64,000 nt of DNA. Source: Dyadobacter sp. 3J3. Its GTDB lineage: Bacteria > Bacteroidota > Bacteroidia > Cytophagales > Spirosomataceae. The position numbers and the translations under genes are program-made. The notes below the pieces were generated by a model that ran no database searches, was not told the origin of the DNA, and saw only the letters and a list, made by a program, of their open reading frames with translations. The stretch spans positions 186,001 to 250,000 of the forward strand of contig NZ_VTOL01000008.1 in assembly GCF_009801115.1 (NCBI RefSeq). The letters are read 5' to 3'. This document shows positions 1-9,255 of this stretch, piece by piece; position 1 is the stretch's first letter, and each line of letters opens with the position of its first letter.

Positions 1-8
1 ATTCACTA

Positions 9-221
9 TCAGAATTTTACAATATATTCTTTAAACGAAATAACCAGTACTAAGGAATGACCCTTATCTTTTACTGAAATTTCAAAATAATGGACTACGC
101 TATTCAAATAATTATTTCTGTCCGAAGCAATCAGCTTCGACACGCCACTACTAACGGATATCGAAAATCGGATTAAATTTTCAGATTTATAAGGCTTTTC
201 TATTCTGTATTTTTTGATCAA
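9..221 (-). CDS. Small hypothetical protein (70 aa), doubtful
   Basis: A complete 70-codon frame at the window edge, ending in TGA. I do not recognise the product. It is rich in Ser, Lys and Ile, has no clear signal peptide or membrane segment, and alternating hydrophobic residues suggest short beta strands. There is no ribosome-binding signal and no neighbour on the left to judge an operon. It could be a real small orphan gene, a decayed remnant or chance. Confidence 0.3.
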   Translation of the reverse strand: MIKKYRIEKPYKSENLIRFSISVSSGVSKLIASDRNNYLNSVVHYFEISVKDKGHSLVLVISFKEYIVKF

Positions 222-353
222 AACAAAGGTGAGATTCTGCTTCTCAGGAAGTACTGGGAACGATTATTTTACAATGCGCAGGACAGACCGGATCAGAATG
301 ATCTGGTAACTGGTTGCTTCATCAAACTATCAATCTAAATAATTAAAATCGTT

Positions 354-1259
354 ATGACTTTCATAGAATCAACTTCCGGAAATTCAGATAAACCCGTAAA
401 ATTATTTATCCAGGATATCGGGCAGGGAAAACCTGTCGTGTTCATTGCAGGATGGCCATTGAGCAGCGAAATGTGGGAATATCAGCTGAATGTTTTACCC
501 AAACATTTTCTTCGTTGTATCGCTTATGACCGTCGTGGCTTTGGGAAATCAGATAAGCCATGGGAAGGTTATGATTACGACACATTGGCCGGTGATCTGA
601 ATGCGGTATTGGAAGAACTAGACCTGCATGAAGTAACACTTGTTGGTTTTTCTATGGGTGGAGGCGAGGTAGCCCGTTATATGTCAAAATATGGCGATAA
701 ACGAATTTCAAAAGTTGTTTTCATAAGTTCTGTTGTGCCGTTTATGTTGAAAACTGAAAGTAATCCTGACGGACTTCCAAAAGAAATGTTTGACGAATTT
801 GTCGCTGCTTCCGAAGATGACCGCCCTAAATTTTTAGCAGAATTTGCCAAAGGATTTTATGGAAACTCATTTCTAAATCCTAACGTGAGTGATGAAATAA
901 TGACCTGGCATAATATATTGGCTCTGCAAGCATCCGGCCGCGCTACGAGCAAATGCATACGCGCTTTCAGCGAAACAGATTTCCGGGACGATCTTAAAGT
1001 CATCAACGTACCAACGCTGATTATCCATGGTGATGCGGATAAAACTGTCCCGATTGACGTGAGTGGAAAAAAGACTTCAGAATTGATGCCTGCCGCTGAA
1101 TATATTGTTTACGAGAATGCGCCGCACGGACTTTTCATTACGGAAAAAGAACGATTGAATGATGATCTAATTCGATTTATAGCCGGGAAACCGCTCCATA
1201 TTGAGGTTGCAGAACAAGCTATTAATGCGGTTCAAAATGGTGCTAATCTCATTATTTAA
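354..1259 (+). CDS. Alpha/beta hydrolase, non-haem chloroperoxidase/arylesterase-like
   Basis: A 301-residue cytoplasmic alpha/beta hydrolase. The nucleophile elbow LVGFSMGGG puts the catalytic Ser at residue 100. The acid is in HGDADKTVP (Asp 229) and the His in ENAPHGLF (His 258), giving a complete triad. IAGWPLSS near residue 31 is the oxyanion-hole loop, and AYDRRGFGKSDKP is typical of the cofactor-free haloperoxidase/esterase branch. Most members are about 275 residues; the extra C-terminal stretch after residue 278 (KPLHIEVAEQAINAV) is a short extension. The ATG follows an AT-rich leader with no Shine-Dalgarno sequence. The gene stands alone and ends at a strong hairpin. The substrate cannot be told; a small ester is as likely as a peracid reaction. 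Confidence 0.9.
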   Translation: MTFIESTSGNSDKPVKLFIQDIGQGKPVVFIAGWPLSSEMWEYQLNVLPKHFLRCIAYDRRGFGKSDKPWEGYDYDTLAGDLNAVLEELDLHEVTLVGFSMGGGEVARYMSKYGDKRISKVVFISSVVPFMLKTESNPDGLPKEMFDEFVAASEDDRPKFLAEFAKGFYGNSFLNPNVSDEIMTWHNILALQASGRATSKCIRAFSETDFRDDLKVINVPTLIIHGDADKTVPIDVSGKKTSELMPAAEYIVYENAPHGLFITEKERLNDDLIRFIAGKPLHIEVAEQAINAVQNGANLII

Positions 1260-1280
1260 ATCCTAAAAAACTGCTCTTTA

Positions 1281-1316
1281 AAAGCTTCCGGATTTGATTA
1301 TCCGGAAGCTTTTTTT
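1281..1316 (+). terminator. Intrinsic terminator after the hydrolase gene
   Basis: A perfect 13-bp stem (1281-1293 pairing with 1300-1312, core GCTTCCGGAT) with a 6-nt loop, followed by a T run to 1316. It lies 21 bases after the hydrolase stop codon. Confidence 0.9.
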
Positions 1317-1495
1317 GTCTCAATCTCACTTTAAGACGTTTCAAACCTGATTTTTTCTGCTTAAACTTTTATATAAGAATTCCATTTCTTATTGTAATTA
1401 TTTTCGTTTGAAAATCTTTTAAAGATTAACCTGTTTTTTCAATACACACATTTTGCCCTCTTTGAAAACTCAACTTTTTTCTATCCTCCATCGTT
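1317..1495 (+). other. AT-rich leader upstream of the glycogen synthase gene
   Basis: About 180 bases without a gene, between the hydrolase terminator and the glycogen synthase start. It must hold the promoter of the synthase, but I see no exact TAnnTTTG -7 element; the closest match is TATTTTCG near 1396. No riboswitch-like structure was recognised. Confidence 0.4.
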
Positions 1496-3310
1496 TTGAA
1501 ACTTAACACTATTTTATTTGAAGTTGCATGGGAAATCTGTAATCAAGTTGGCGGAATTTATACTTTTATTAAGTCCAAAATTCCCGCTGTGATGGACGTC
1601 AGGGAAGACAATTATTATCTGATCGGCCCATATTTCCCAGATACTTCCAAGCTGGATTTTAAATCCGTTGTAGTCACCGGCGAATGTCCTGTAGGAAAAA
1701 CCATATTGCTTATGCGCGACATGGGCTATGAAATCCATCTGGGTTACTGGCTTTTGGAATCATCTAGACCGCTGGTTATTTTGTTCAATCCTGATAGCCA
1801 TCTGCCTAATCTCAACCAGGTAAAAGCCAAACTATGGAATGATCATCAAATTTCGTCACTGCGTGCAGATGTGCTAACAGACAAAGTGCTGGCTTTCGGA
1901 GAAATTATCAGGATTTTTTTCACGACACTTCGAAATTTTTCTAACGATGATCAGGATTTAATTGCACACTTTCATGAATGGATGTCTGCGAGCTGTCTTC
2001 CGCAGCTTCATGACGATAAAATCAAGATCGCTACTGTTTTTACTGCACACGCCACCGTATTTGGACGATATCTCGCACCGAATGAATATGATTATTATAA
2101 TAAATTGTCCACTTACGATCTTGACGAAAAAGCAGCCCATTACAATATTGAAGCACAAACGGGAATAGAAAAAGCTGCTGCACAACATGCTAATGTACTC
2201 ACAACAGTAAGTGCGCAATGTGCAAAGGAGTGCGAATTATTTCTTGGCCGTTACCCGGATTCCATCCTACCGAATGGATTAAATTTCAAACAGAAATTTC
2301 CCCATGAAAGCTTTTCCCAGCATCAAAAATATCGTAGTATGATTGATGAATTTGTAAAAGGATTGTTTTTCCCGAGCTATCATTTCAATACAGAAAAGAC
2401 CTTGTATTTTTTTACATCCGGCAGGTACGAATACAGAAACAAAGGTTTTGATATAACGCTGAAAGCGATTGAACAATTTAAAGAAAAATTGCAGGAAATG
2501 GATTCCGACATTACAGTGATTCTTTTCATTGTGTCTCCCAGACCGCATTATTCCGTAAAAGCAAATGCAATGGAAGCAAGATCCCGTTATCAGCATATGC
2601 AGAAGTTATGCCGAAAAATCAGTTCCAAGCTCGGCCCTCGCATATATGCGTCAGTCACGCACGACGGCGGCTCAACACTACCAGATATTAACAAGCTATT
2701 GGATGATGAATTGTTGCAGGATTGGAAAAAGACAGTAGCCGGATTTAAACAAAAACAATTACCTGCTGTTGCCACGCATCATCTGATACATGAGGATGAA
2801 ATCACCGATTTTTGCCGTGCAGCAGGTTTTGATAATAGTAAAAATTCTGCCGTAAAAGTGGTTTATCATAATGATTTTATTGAAAGAGCTACCTCCCTAT
2901 TGGGTATCGACTATGCTGAATTTATTTCAGGCTGCCATTTAGGAATTTTTCCTGATCTCTATCAGCCCTGGGGATACGCGCCGATGGAATCCGTTGTCCT
3001 GGGAACACCCACAATTATTAGTAATCATTCCGGATTTGGTCAATTCATACAGGATAATGTCCCTGATTATGAGGATAAAGATATATATATGCTTGACCGG
3101 AAATTTCAGTCGGATGAAGCGGCTGTGTATCAGCTTTCCGAAATGCTGTATGATTTCACAATAAATTTTGTCAATAATCAATTTATTCCAAGAAGCAGCG
3201 TAAAAGATACCGCGATTGAAAACTTATGCTGGTCAGAAATTCAGCCACGTTATGAAGAAAATTATAATATGGCCATGATGCGAAGCCAGCCGGCTACTGG
3301 TTTGTATTGA
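1496..3310 (+). CDS. Glycogen synthase, GT3 (eukaryote-like) family
   Basis: A 604-residue retaining glucosyltransferase that extends glycogen chains. The N-terminal FEVAWEICNQVGGIYT is the glycogen/UDP-sugar-side signature of family GT3 (yeast and animal GYS), not of the ADP-glucose GlgA family GT5. The C-terminal block FPDLYQPWGYAPMESVVLG carries the E-x7-E pair, with the second Glu near residue 498. Length is a little short of eukaryotic GYS (about 640-740) because the regulatory tails are missing. The start is a TTG codon, chosen because the family's first strand begins only about seven residues later and no in-frame ATG lies just upstream. It is convergent with the long operon that contains GlgX, so synthesis and debranching genes sit within 20 kb. 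GT3 enzymes generally use UDP-glucose; donor use here is inferred. Confidence 0.93.
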   Translation: MKLNTILFEVAWEICNQVGGIYTFIKSKIPAVMDVREDNYYLIGPYFPDTSKLDFKSVVVTGECPVGKTILLMRDMGYEIHLGYWLLESSRPLVILFNPDSHLPNLNQVKAKLWNDHQISSLRADVLTDKVLAFGEIIRIFFTTLRNFSNDDQDLIAHFHEWMSASCLPQLHDDKIKIATVFTAHATVFGRYLAPNEYDYYNKLSTYDLDEKAAHYNIEAQTGIEKAAAQHANVLTTVSAQCAKECELFLGRYPDSILPNGLNFKQKFPHESFSQHQKYRSMIDEFVKGLFFPSYHFNTEKTLYFFTSGRYEYRNKGFDITLKAIEQFKEKLQEMDSDITVILFIVSPRPHYSVKANAMEARSRYQHMQKLCRKISSKLGPRIYASVTHDGGSTLPDINKLLDDELLQDWKKTVAGFKQKQLPAVATHHLIHEDEITDFCRAAGFDNSKNSAVKVVYHNDFIERATSLLGIDYAEFISGCHLGIFPDLYQPWGYAPMESVVLGTPTIISNHSGFGQFIQDNVPDYEDKDIYMLDRKFQSDEAAVYQLSEMLYDFTINFVNNQFIPRSSVKDTAIENLCWSEIQPRYEENYNMAMMRSQPATGLY

Positions 3311-3313
3311 AAT

Positions 3314-3365
3314 AAAATTCCACGAATTTTCACCATTTTACATTGGTGAAAATTCGTGGAATTTT
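3314..3365. terminator. Bidirectional hairpin terminator
   Basis: A perfect 22-bp inverted repeat (3314-3335 with 3344-3365) with an 8-nt loop. AAAA and TTTT flank it on the two sides, so it can end transcription from the glycogen synthase on the plus strand and from the long minus-strand operon whose last gene stops at 3390. Confidence 0.9.
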
Positions 3366-3389
3366 GGCAAAAATAATTAGATAACGGAA

Positions 3390-4574
3390 TTATTCTCCAT
3401 TCATAACCCTCAGCGACAACATCGTAATATCATCAAACTGAATAGCAGGACCAATAAATTGCACCAAACTGGACAGTGTAACTTCATTCATTTCTTTGGC
3501 CGATTTTTGGATTGAACCCTCACCAGTTGTGAAAAAATCCTGTAAATGGGGCAGTCCAAAACGTGCACCGCTCATGTTGTTTGCATCCGTAACACCGTCT
3601 GTATAAAGTACAAATTTATCTCCCGGATTAAGTGTCAGGAATCTGGACTCATATTCATATTCGGGATCAAAACACAAAGCCATGCCTTCCTGTTTCTTAA
3701 CCAGCTCAGTCGTTCCGTCGGCACGCTGGATGATCGGTGGCTCATGGCCCGCATCAACATATTCAACCTCACCTGTTTTCGTATTTAAAATACAAATAAA
3801 GGCTGTAACGAACATAAACATTGAATTATCCTCGCATAAAAATTCATTTAAAATCTTCACCTTCTGCACCAGGCTATCACCATTTTTGTTGGAAAACTGG
3901 CTTTTGAAAATAGCTTTGGTAATGGCCATAAAAAGTGCTGCCGGAATTCCCTTGTCGGATACATCGCCTATCATAAAAAATAAGCGATCTTCATCCATCA
4001 TGAAATAATCATACAAATCCCCTCCTACCACCTTGGCTGGCTGTAAAAACGCATGAAGATCAATGCCTGCTTTTCCGATATTTGCAGGAACTGTTTTTGG
4101 AAGCATGGAAAGCTGGATTTCCTTCGCCACGCTCAGGTCGTTTTGTATTGCAATCAACTGCTCCCTGCCCTTTTCAAGACTTGTCAGCATTTCAATGTGC
4201 TCCACCGTTTTGCTGATCGTTATTTCAAGATCTTCAAAATTCACTGGTTTTGTAACAAAGTCAAAAGCACCGCGGTTCATCGCAGTGCGGATGTTGTCCA
4301 TATCGCCATATGCCGAAACCATGATGGATTTCAGTAGTGGATTTTGCTTCTCGTTAATCTTGGACAGAAAGGTCAAGCCGTCCATTCCGGGCATATTGAT
4401 ATCTGATAAAATCAGCGAAACGTCACCCACTTCCTCCAACTTTTCGAGTGCTTCTATACCATTATTGGCGAAAACAAATTCATATTTTTTGTCTCTGATC
4501 TGTTTTCTGAAAAGCTGAAGAATCAGCATTTCCATATCCTGCTCGTCGTCTACACTTAATATTCGGATTGCCAT
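3390..4574 (-). CDS. Response regulator with PP2C/SpoIIE-type phosphatase output (RsbU-like)
   Basis: A 394-residue protein in three parts. Residues 1-125 form a receiver with acidic pair DD9-10, phospho-acceptor Asp 58 in LILSDINMPGMDG and the conserved Lys in FVTKPVNF. A helical linker at about 130-165 follows. Then comes a SpoIIE/PP2C phosphatase with metal-binding acids in VVGGDLYDYF, IGDVSDKG, LYTDGVTDA and FDDITML. Such proteins dephosphorylate phospho-STAS antagonists in partner-switching circuits. The two STAS proteins and the RsbW-like kinase encoded upstream in the same operon are the obvious partners. It is the last gene of the operon, 45 bases after the histidine kinase gene, which could phosphorylate its receiver. 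All key residues appear intact. Confidence 0.93.
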   Translation of the reverse strand: MAIRILSVDDEQDMEMLILQLFRKQIRDKKYEFVFANNGIEALEKLEEVGDVSLILSDINMPGMDGLTFLSKINEKQNPLLKSIMVSAYGDMDNIRTAMNRGAFDFVTKPVNFEDLEITISKTVEHIEMLTSLEKGREQLIAIQNDLSVAKEIQLSMLPKTVPANIGKAGIDLHAFLQPAKVVGGDLYDYFMMDEDRLFFMIGDVSDKGIPAALFMAITKAIFKSQFSNKNGDSLVQKVKILNEFLCEDNSMFMFVTAFICILNTKTGEVEYVDAGHEPPIIQRADGTTELVKKQEGMALCFDPEYEYESRFLTLNPGDKFVLYTDGVTDANNMSGARFGLPHLQDFFTTGEGSIQKSAKEMNEVTLSSLVQFIGPAIQFDDITMLSLRVMNGE

Positions 4575-4619
4575 TATTGTGAAGTTTTTTTATGAGTATT
4601 TTTAAAATATCCGGGTTTA

Positions 4620-5507
4620 TTATGCCGGAATTATGATTAGAAATTCCGTTCTCTCGTTTAATTCAGAAGCAACCTCAATAGTACCCTGATGTGTTTCCAC
4701 AATGGTGCTATATGTCAGCGAAAGTCCGAGGCCTGTGCCTTTTCCATGCGGTTTTGTTGTAAAAAATGGCTGGAACAATTTTGAAACAATATCAGCCGGG
4801 ATACCAATTCCATTATCCTCAAACCGGACTTCTATTCTGTCATTACGTTTTTTTGATGTGATTTTGATGAACGGATCATACTTCTCTATTTGTCTTTTAG
4901 CGCGCTCGTTCACTGCATAACAGGCATTGTTGACCAGATTTAATATCACCCGACCGAAGTCACCACGTGATAATTTCACTTCCTTAATCAAAGGATCCAG
5001 ATCATATTTCAAGGTCACATTAAATTCTTTGTCTTCTGAGCGGGCACCCTGATAAGCCAGTTTGCTAAATTCTTCCAGCAACTGATTCAGATCGGTTGGT
5101 TCCAGATATGCGCCATCTGTCCGGGTCTGCAAAAGCATACCTTGAATGATCCGCTCTATCCTTTTTCCGTTTTCGTTAATTTTTACAAGATTTTTAGATA
5201 GTGCGTCTAGCAAATCCTTTTGATCCGCCTTGTCGTCTTCACTAACTTCCTCTGCCGGTTTATCTAAAAGTTCTGCAAGTTCTTCCACCAGTCCCTGAGA
5301 TAATCTTGAAAAATTATTGACAAAACTAACGGGGTTTTTTATCTCATGGAGTATACCCGCACTTAACTGACCTATATCAGCCAGCTTACTCAATTCAGAT
5401 ATTTTCTGCTGATACGCTTCAATTTCTTTATTCAATTCCTCAATCCCGGTATGGAGACTTGTTGCCGTAGGCGGAGAGTCTGCATGATTGTCTTTTTGCT
5501 GCTCCAT
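4620..5507 (-). CDS. Soluble sensor histidine kinase
   Basis: A 295-residue kinase without membrane segments. A coiled-coil lead (about residues 20-45) runs into the H-box LSAGILHEIKNPVSFVNNFS with phospho-acceptor His 54. The HATPase domain has N-box NLVNNACYAV, G1 FEDNGIGIP and G2 HGKGTGLGLSL. There is no sensor domain, so the signal must come through a partner. It lies between the propeller sensor (40 bases upstream) and the receiver-SpoIIE gene (45 bases downstream). Because the propeller protein has no H-box His, this kinase may supply the phosphoryl group for the circuit; that is an inference from order and residues only. Confidence 0.92.
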   Translation of the reverse strand: MEQQKDNHADSPPTATSLHTGIEELNKEIEAYQQKISELSKLADIGQLSAGILHEIKNPVSFVNNFSRLSQGLVEELAELLDKPAEEVSEDDKADQKDLLDALSKNLVKINENGKRIERIIQGMLLQTRTDGAYLEPTDLNQLLEEFSKLAYQGARSEDKEFNVTLKYDLDPLIKEVKLSRGDFGRVILNLVNNACYAVNERAKRQIEKYDPFIKITSKKRNDRIEVRFEDNGIGIPADIVSKLFQPFFTTKPHGKGTGLGLSLTYSTIVETHQGTIEVASELNERTEFLIIIPA

Positions 5508-5547
5508 ATTAGGTATTGTTAAGTGTAAGTAGGTTCGATAAAGTGCA

Positions 5548-8500
5548 TTATTGAATAACCGGCAATAGAATTTCTACTATTGTATATTCTCCGTCTTTGG
5601 AATTTATTGACATTTCTCCTTTGTGGAATTGAACAATATCTTTGCTCATATACAGACCCAAACCTGTTCCTCTGGACGTGGGTTTTGTAGTAAAAAATGG
5701 ACTGAAAATCTGCTCAACTTCTTTTGCCGGAATTCCTTTTCCATTATCCCGAAACTGAATCCGGATTCCATCTCTGGCTTTTATCGTTGTGATGGAAATT
5801 TCCGGAACATAGTTTTTTTCTATTTTACTCTTTTCAAAAACTGCATAACAGGCATTACTGATAAGATTTTGTAAAACTTCCGAGAACTCATATGGCAAGA
5901 GACTCACTTTTACAGGTACTTTGTAGAGATCAAAATCCAGATGAAGTTCGCAGCCTTTGTAGTCGACCAGCACTTCTGCAAGTGCTGTTTTTGCTTTTGT
6001 TTCAAGAAAAACATTAAGCTCAGTAACCAGGAACTCCGTTGATTTTCCTTTCAGAAGTTTCTGCATATCTTTTACTATACGGGTTGTACTCGCTCCATGT
6101 TCGTAAATTTTTTCGAGATTTTTTTTAAGCATTACTACTCCACTTCCAAGATCATCCTGATCATCTTCGGTAAATCCATCCTGATATTTTTCAGTAACTT
6201 CTTCAATTTCCTGCAATAAGGATTTCGATGATTGGGAAAAATTATTGATATAGTTGAGCGGATTTAAAATCCTGTCTACGATTCCTTTTGTCAACTGACC
6301 CACTGACGCGAGTTTTTCCTGTCTGATCAATTCCTGCTGCGTCGATTTAAGATTTGAAAGCGTATTTTCAAGATTTTCGAGAATACTTGTTTTGATATAA
6401 GCACCGATCAAATGCTCTTTCAGATTGCGGACCATATTGAAATCACGGGGACCAAAAGCATGGCTATGTTCCATATTCTCCATCGTGATAAAACTTTTTA
6501 CTTCGGTTTCCACCCGAATAACAATGGTAATGAGAGACTTAGGAGAAAACATAGTATCGATCGAACTGTCCAGATTTTCATATACAAAATCATTTTTGAC
6601 AAAAATATCTTCAAAAACTTCTGTGGCTGAATCAATGTAACGATGCGCCGCCTGTTCGTAAGAAAGAGATACATCCTCCAAGGAAGCAATGGCCACTTTC
6701 CCGGCAAGTGCTATAAACTGGTAATTTTTTGTCGATTTGTTAAAAATCAGACCCGACGCACTGTCTACATTTTGAAATAAACAAAGCCGGTCAAGCACCA
6801 TTTGAAATAATTTTTCGGTATTAACTTCACTGTTTATGGACTTTACAAATTCATCGATCCTTTCAAGCTGATCATTGGTCGCCGTAAGCTCTTCGGATTG
6901 TTTTTCAAGCTCCTCTTTTTGCTGAACCACTTCTTCCGTCCGCTCGTTTATCAGCGATTCCAGATTTTGTGTTTTGTTTGCAACAAATTCAATCCGTTTT
7001 TGTCTGATAATCAAACTTCCACCAATCATGGCTGCCAGATAAATCAGCATCGCCCACCAACGCTGATAAACCGGCGAAAGAATTGTGAAATCGAAAGAAG
7101 CTTCGTTGCTCTGGTTGTTATAAATGTTTTGAGCTTTCACCCGGAATTTATAATTCCCGGCGGGTAAATTGGTATATTCTTTCAGATATTTGGATGTCCA
7201 GGGCGACCAGGTTTTATCAAAATTTTCGAGGTAATATTGGAACAAAAGATTGTCGTCCGGAATCAGGCTTGCACCTGAAAATTCAAAGCTTATATCATTA
7301 AACTTATAGTCCAGTTTTGTGCTGTTTTCCCCCGGCTTGGTCGCTTCCTTAAATCCGTTGAAAAGTACGGTATCCCCTTTTGCAGTAATTTTCCGGATAA
7401 AAGCGGAGTAAGGAAGCGAATAAGAAATGTTCTGATTCCGGTCAAAACGGATCATTCCGTCCGCCCCGCCAAACCATACAATATTGTTGGCATCAGGGTA
7501 AATCACGTTGAAAGTCCTGTCTGCCAGCGGAAGAAAAGGTACGGTTACTTCTTTGTACCGATGATTTGCCTGCTTTTCATATAATGTTATAAATTTCTCA
7601 TCCCCGTTGGTCGTCCAGATATCTCCCCTCGCATCCTGGCTTATCAAACTTTTCCAAACAGCTGATTTGTCTCTATAAAAAGCGGTAAAAGGCTCAAACC
7701 GCTCCGTGGTTCTTTCATATTGAAAAACACCTTTAATATTACTCACCAGCAACCCTGACGGACCAACCGAAATCCGGTTCAACAAACGTGTTGGCAAACC
7801 TTTTCCAGTGCTATAATCGATAACCTTTTGTGTGTCCTGATTAAATTTAAAAATCCCATTGGTCTGCGATTCCAGCCACAAATTGCCATCCTGATCTTCC
7901 GCCATTTTGAAAATCTGGCCATTAATACCCGGTATATTTTTTATGCGGCCACCCTTGGAAAGATCCATTTCCGCCAGACCGTTTTCCAATCCGAAATAAA
8001 GTTTTGACTTTAATTTTTTGGATTGATAAATACAAAAAGTAAAATCATCCGAAATCGGTGTTGCTTTATTCCCTTTTGAAATGCTGTAAACGCCACGGCT
8101 GGTGGCTGCATAAAGAATTCCATTGGCGCCTGTCAACGACCAAACTGCAACTTTAATGGATGGAAATGACAGGAATTTCCCATTGTCCAGATAGTATAAC
8201 CCGCTACTGGTGGCCGTGAAAAGTTTTCCATCGAAACGAAAAATATCATTGATCTGACCTCTAAGATTCTCATTTTCGGAATAATAAGAAATCGGTGAAG
8301 TGATTGCCATTTGGGCAATACCATTATTCAAAGCCATCCAAAGACCACCCATTCTGTCCTGGATCCAAAAATTGACCCGTTCTCCAACAAAACGATCGTT
8401 TTCTCTGACACGACTGTTGATTTCTCCGTTTTCAGGATGTATGGAAAGAAAATTTCCACCCGAAGCAAAGATTCCCAGCGTATTGTCATTCATGACTTTT

Positions 8501-9255
8501 CCGCTAAAAATTTCCTTCCCGTTCAGATATTCATTTGCCTGAGATTGAAGTCTGCTTATAGCTCCATTTACGAAAGTAAAAATTCCCTGATGACTTGTGG
8601 TAATAAATGTTTTTCCATTCAAAAACAGGACAGAATTTACGTCTTGCACATTTTCAGTATCTTTTGCTAATGGCAACCGGAAGAAATTTCCATGATCAAA
8701 ACGGGTCAAACCAACGCCGGTTTTGAAAATGTAAATAATATTATTTGCCAAAAACGCCGAAGTAATCGTTTCCTTTATTTTCCAGTTTTTCAGCGTTTTT
8801 CCCTTCCATAGAAAAATTTTATTCTTTGCTATGAAATAAATACCGTCGGCGTTTTGGAAAATACTGATTATTGCTCCAAAATCTCTTTCTGAATTACTAA
8901 TACTGACAAAATTAAAGGAACCCGATTTGTCAGGTGACAGATAACCAAACTCATCGTTTCCACCCACTATAACCTGCTGCGCGCTATCCAGATAAAGTGC
9001 TGAAACTTTTGTAATATTCTTCGTTGGGATGGTTTTCCAAAATACGCCATCGTATTCCAGAACGCCGGCAAAATTACCGAAATACAGAACACCTTGTTTG
9101 TTTTGCACAATGGCAAAATTTTGTCCGTGTGCTTTATAATCTTTTGGAGAATAAAGCTTTATTAACGGTGCGGGCATTTCCTGCAAATTGCTTTGAGCGG
9201 TCAAAGGCAAAGCCTGAATAACGAGAAAAGCAACAATATATAAGAAGTATTTCAT
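5548..9255 (-). CDS. Reg_prop/Y_Y_Y sensor with GAF and a His-less kinase core
   Basis: A 1235-residue membrane sensor. A signal peptide (cleavage near ALPLTAQ, about residue 20) leads into a periplasmic Reg_prop beta-propeller region to about residue 620, then a Y_Y_Y domain (about 640-735), one membrane helix (YQRWWAMLIYLAAMIGGS, about 740), a coiled coil, a GAF-like domain (about 810-960) and a kinase core. The HATPase boxes look intact (LISNACYAV, FRDNGKGIP, SRGTGLGLYM). The H-box reads LTKGIVDRILNPLNYINNFS: Asp 994 stands where the His should be, so autophosphorylation there is impossible by the usual route. It starts in an ATGA overlap with the upstream transporter-like gene, implying translational coupling. 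In Bacteroidota such sensors often detect carbohydrate, but no DNA-binding output is fused here. Confidence 0.92.
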   Translation of the reverse strand: MKYFLYIVAFLVIQALPLTAQSNLQEMPAPLIKLYSPKDYKAHGQNFAIVQNKQGVLYFGNFAGVLEYDGVFWKTIPTKNITKVSALYLDSAQQVIVGGNDEFGYLSPDKSGSFNFVSISNSERDFGAIISIFQNADGIYFIAKNKIFLWKGKTLKNWKIKETITSAFLANNIIYIFKTGVGLTRFDHGNFFRLPLAKDTENVQDVNSVLFLNGKTFITTSHQGIFTFVNGAISRLQSQANEYLNGKEIFSGKVMNDNTLGIFASGGNFLSIHPENGEINSRVRENDRFVGERVNFWIQDRMGGLWMALNNGIAQMAITSPISYYSENENLRGQINDIFRFDGKLFTATSSGLYYLDNGKFLSFPSIKVAVWSLTGANGILYAATSRGVYSISKGNKATPISDDFTFCIYQSKKLKSKLYFGLENGLAEMDLSKGGRIKNIPGINGQIFKMAEDQDGNLWLESQTNGIFKFNQDTQKVIDYSTGKGLPTRLLNRISVGPSGLLVSNIKGVFQYERTTERFEPFTAFYRDKSAVWKSLISQDARGDIWTTNGDEKFITLYEKQANHRYKEVTVPFLPLADRTFNVIYPDANNIVWFGGADGMIRFDRNQNISYSLPYSAFIRKITAKGDTVLFNGFKEATKPGENSTKLDYKFNDISFEFSGASLIPDDNLLFQYYLENFDKTWSPWTSKYLKEYTNLPAGNYKFRVKAQNIYNNQSNEASFDFTILSPVYQRWWAMLIYLAAMIGGSLIIRQKRIEFVANKTQNLESLINERTEEVVQQKEELEKQSEELTATNDQLERIDEFVKSINSEVNTEKLFQMVLDRLCLFQNVDSASGLIFNKSTKNYQFIALAGKVAIASLEDVSLSYEQAAHRYIDSATEVFEDIFVKNDFVYENLDSSIDTMFSPKSLITIVIRVETEVKSFITMENMEHSHAFGPRDFNMVRNLKEHLIGAYIKTSILENLENTLSNLKSTQQELIRQEKLASVGQLTKGIVDRILNPLNYINNFSQSSKSLLQEIEEVTEKYQDGFTEDDQDDLGSGVVMLKKNLEKIYEHGASTTRIVKDMQKLLKGKSTEFLVTELNVFLETKAKTALAEVLVDYKGCELHLDFDLYKVPVKVSLLPYEFSEVLQNLISNACYAVFEKSKIEKNYVPEISITTIKARDGIRIQFRDNGKGIPAKEVEQIFSPFFTTKPTSRGTGLGLYMSKDIVQFHKGEMSINSKDGEYTIVEILLPVIQ

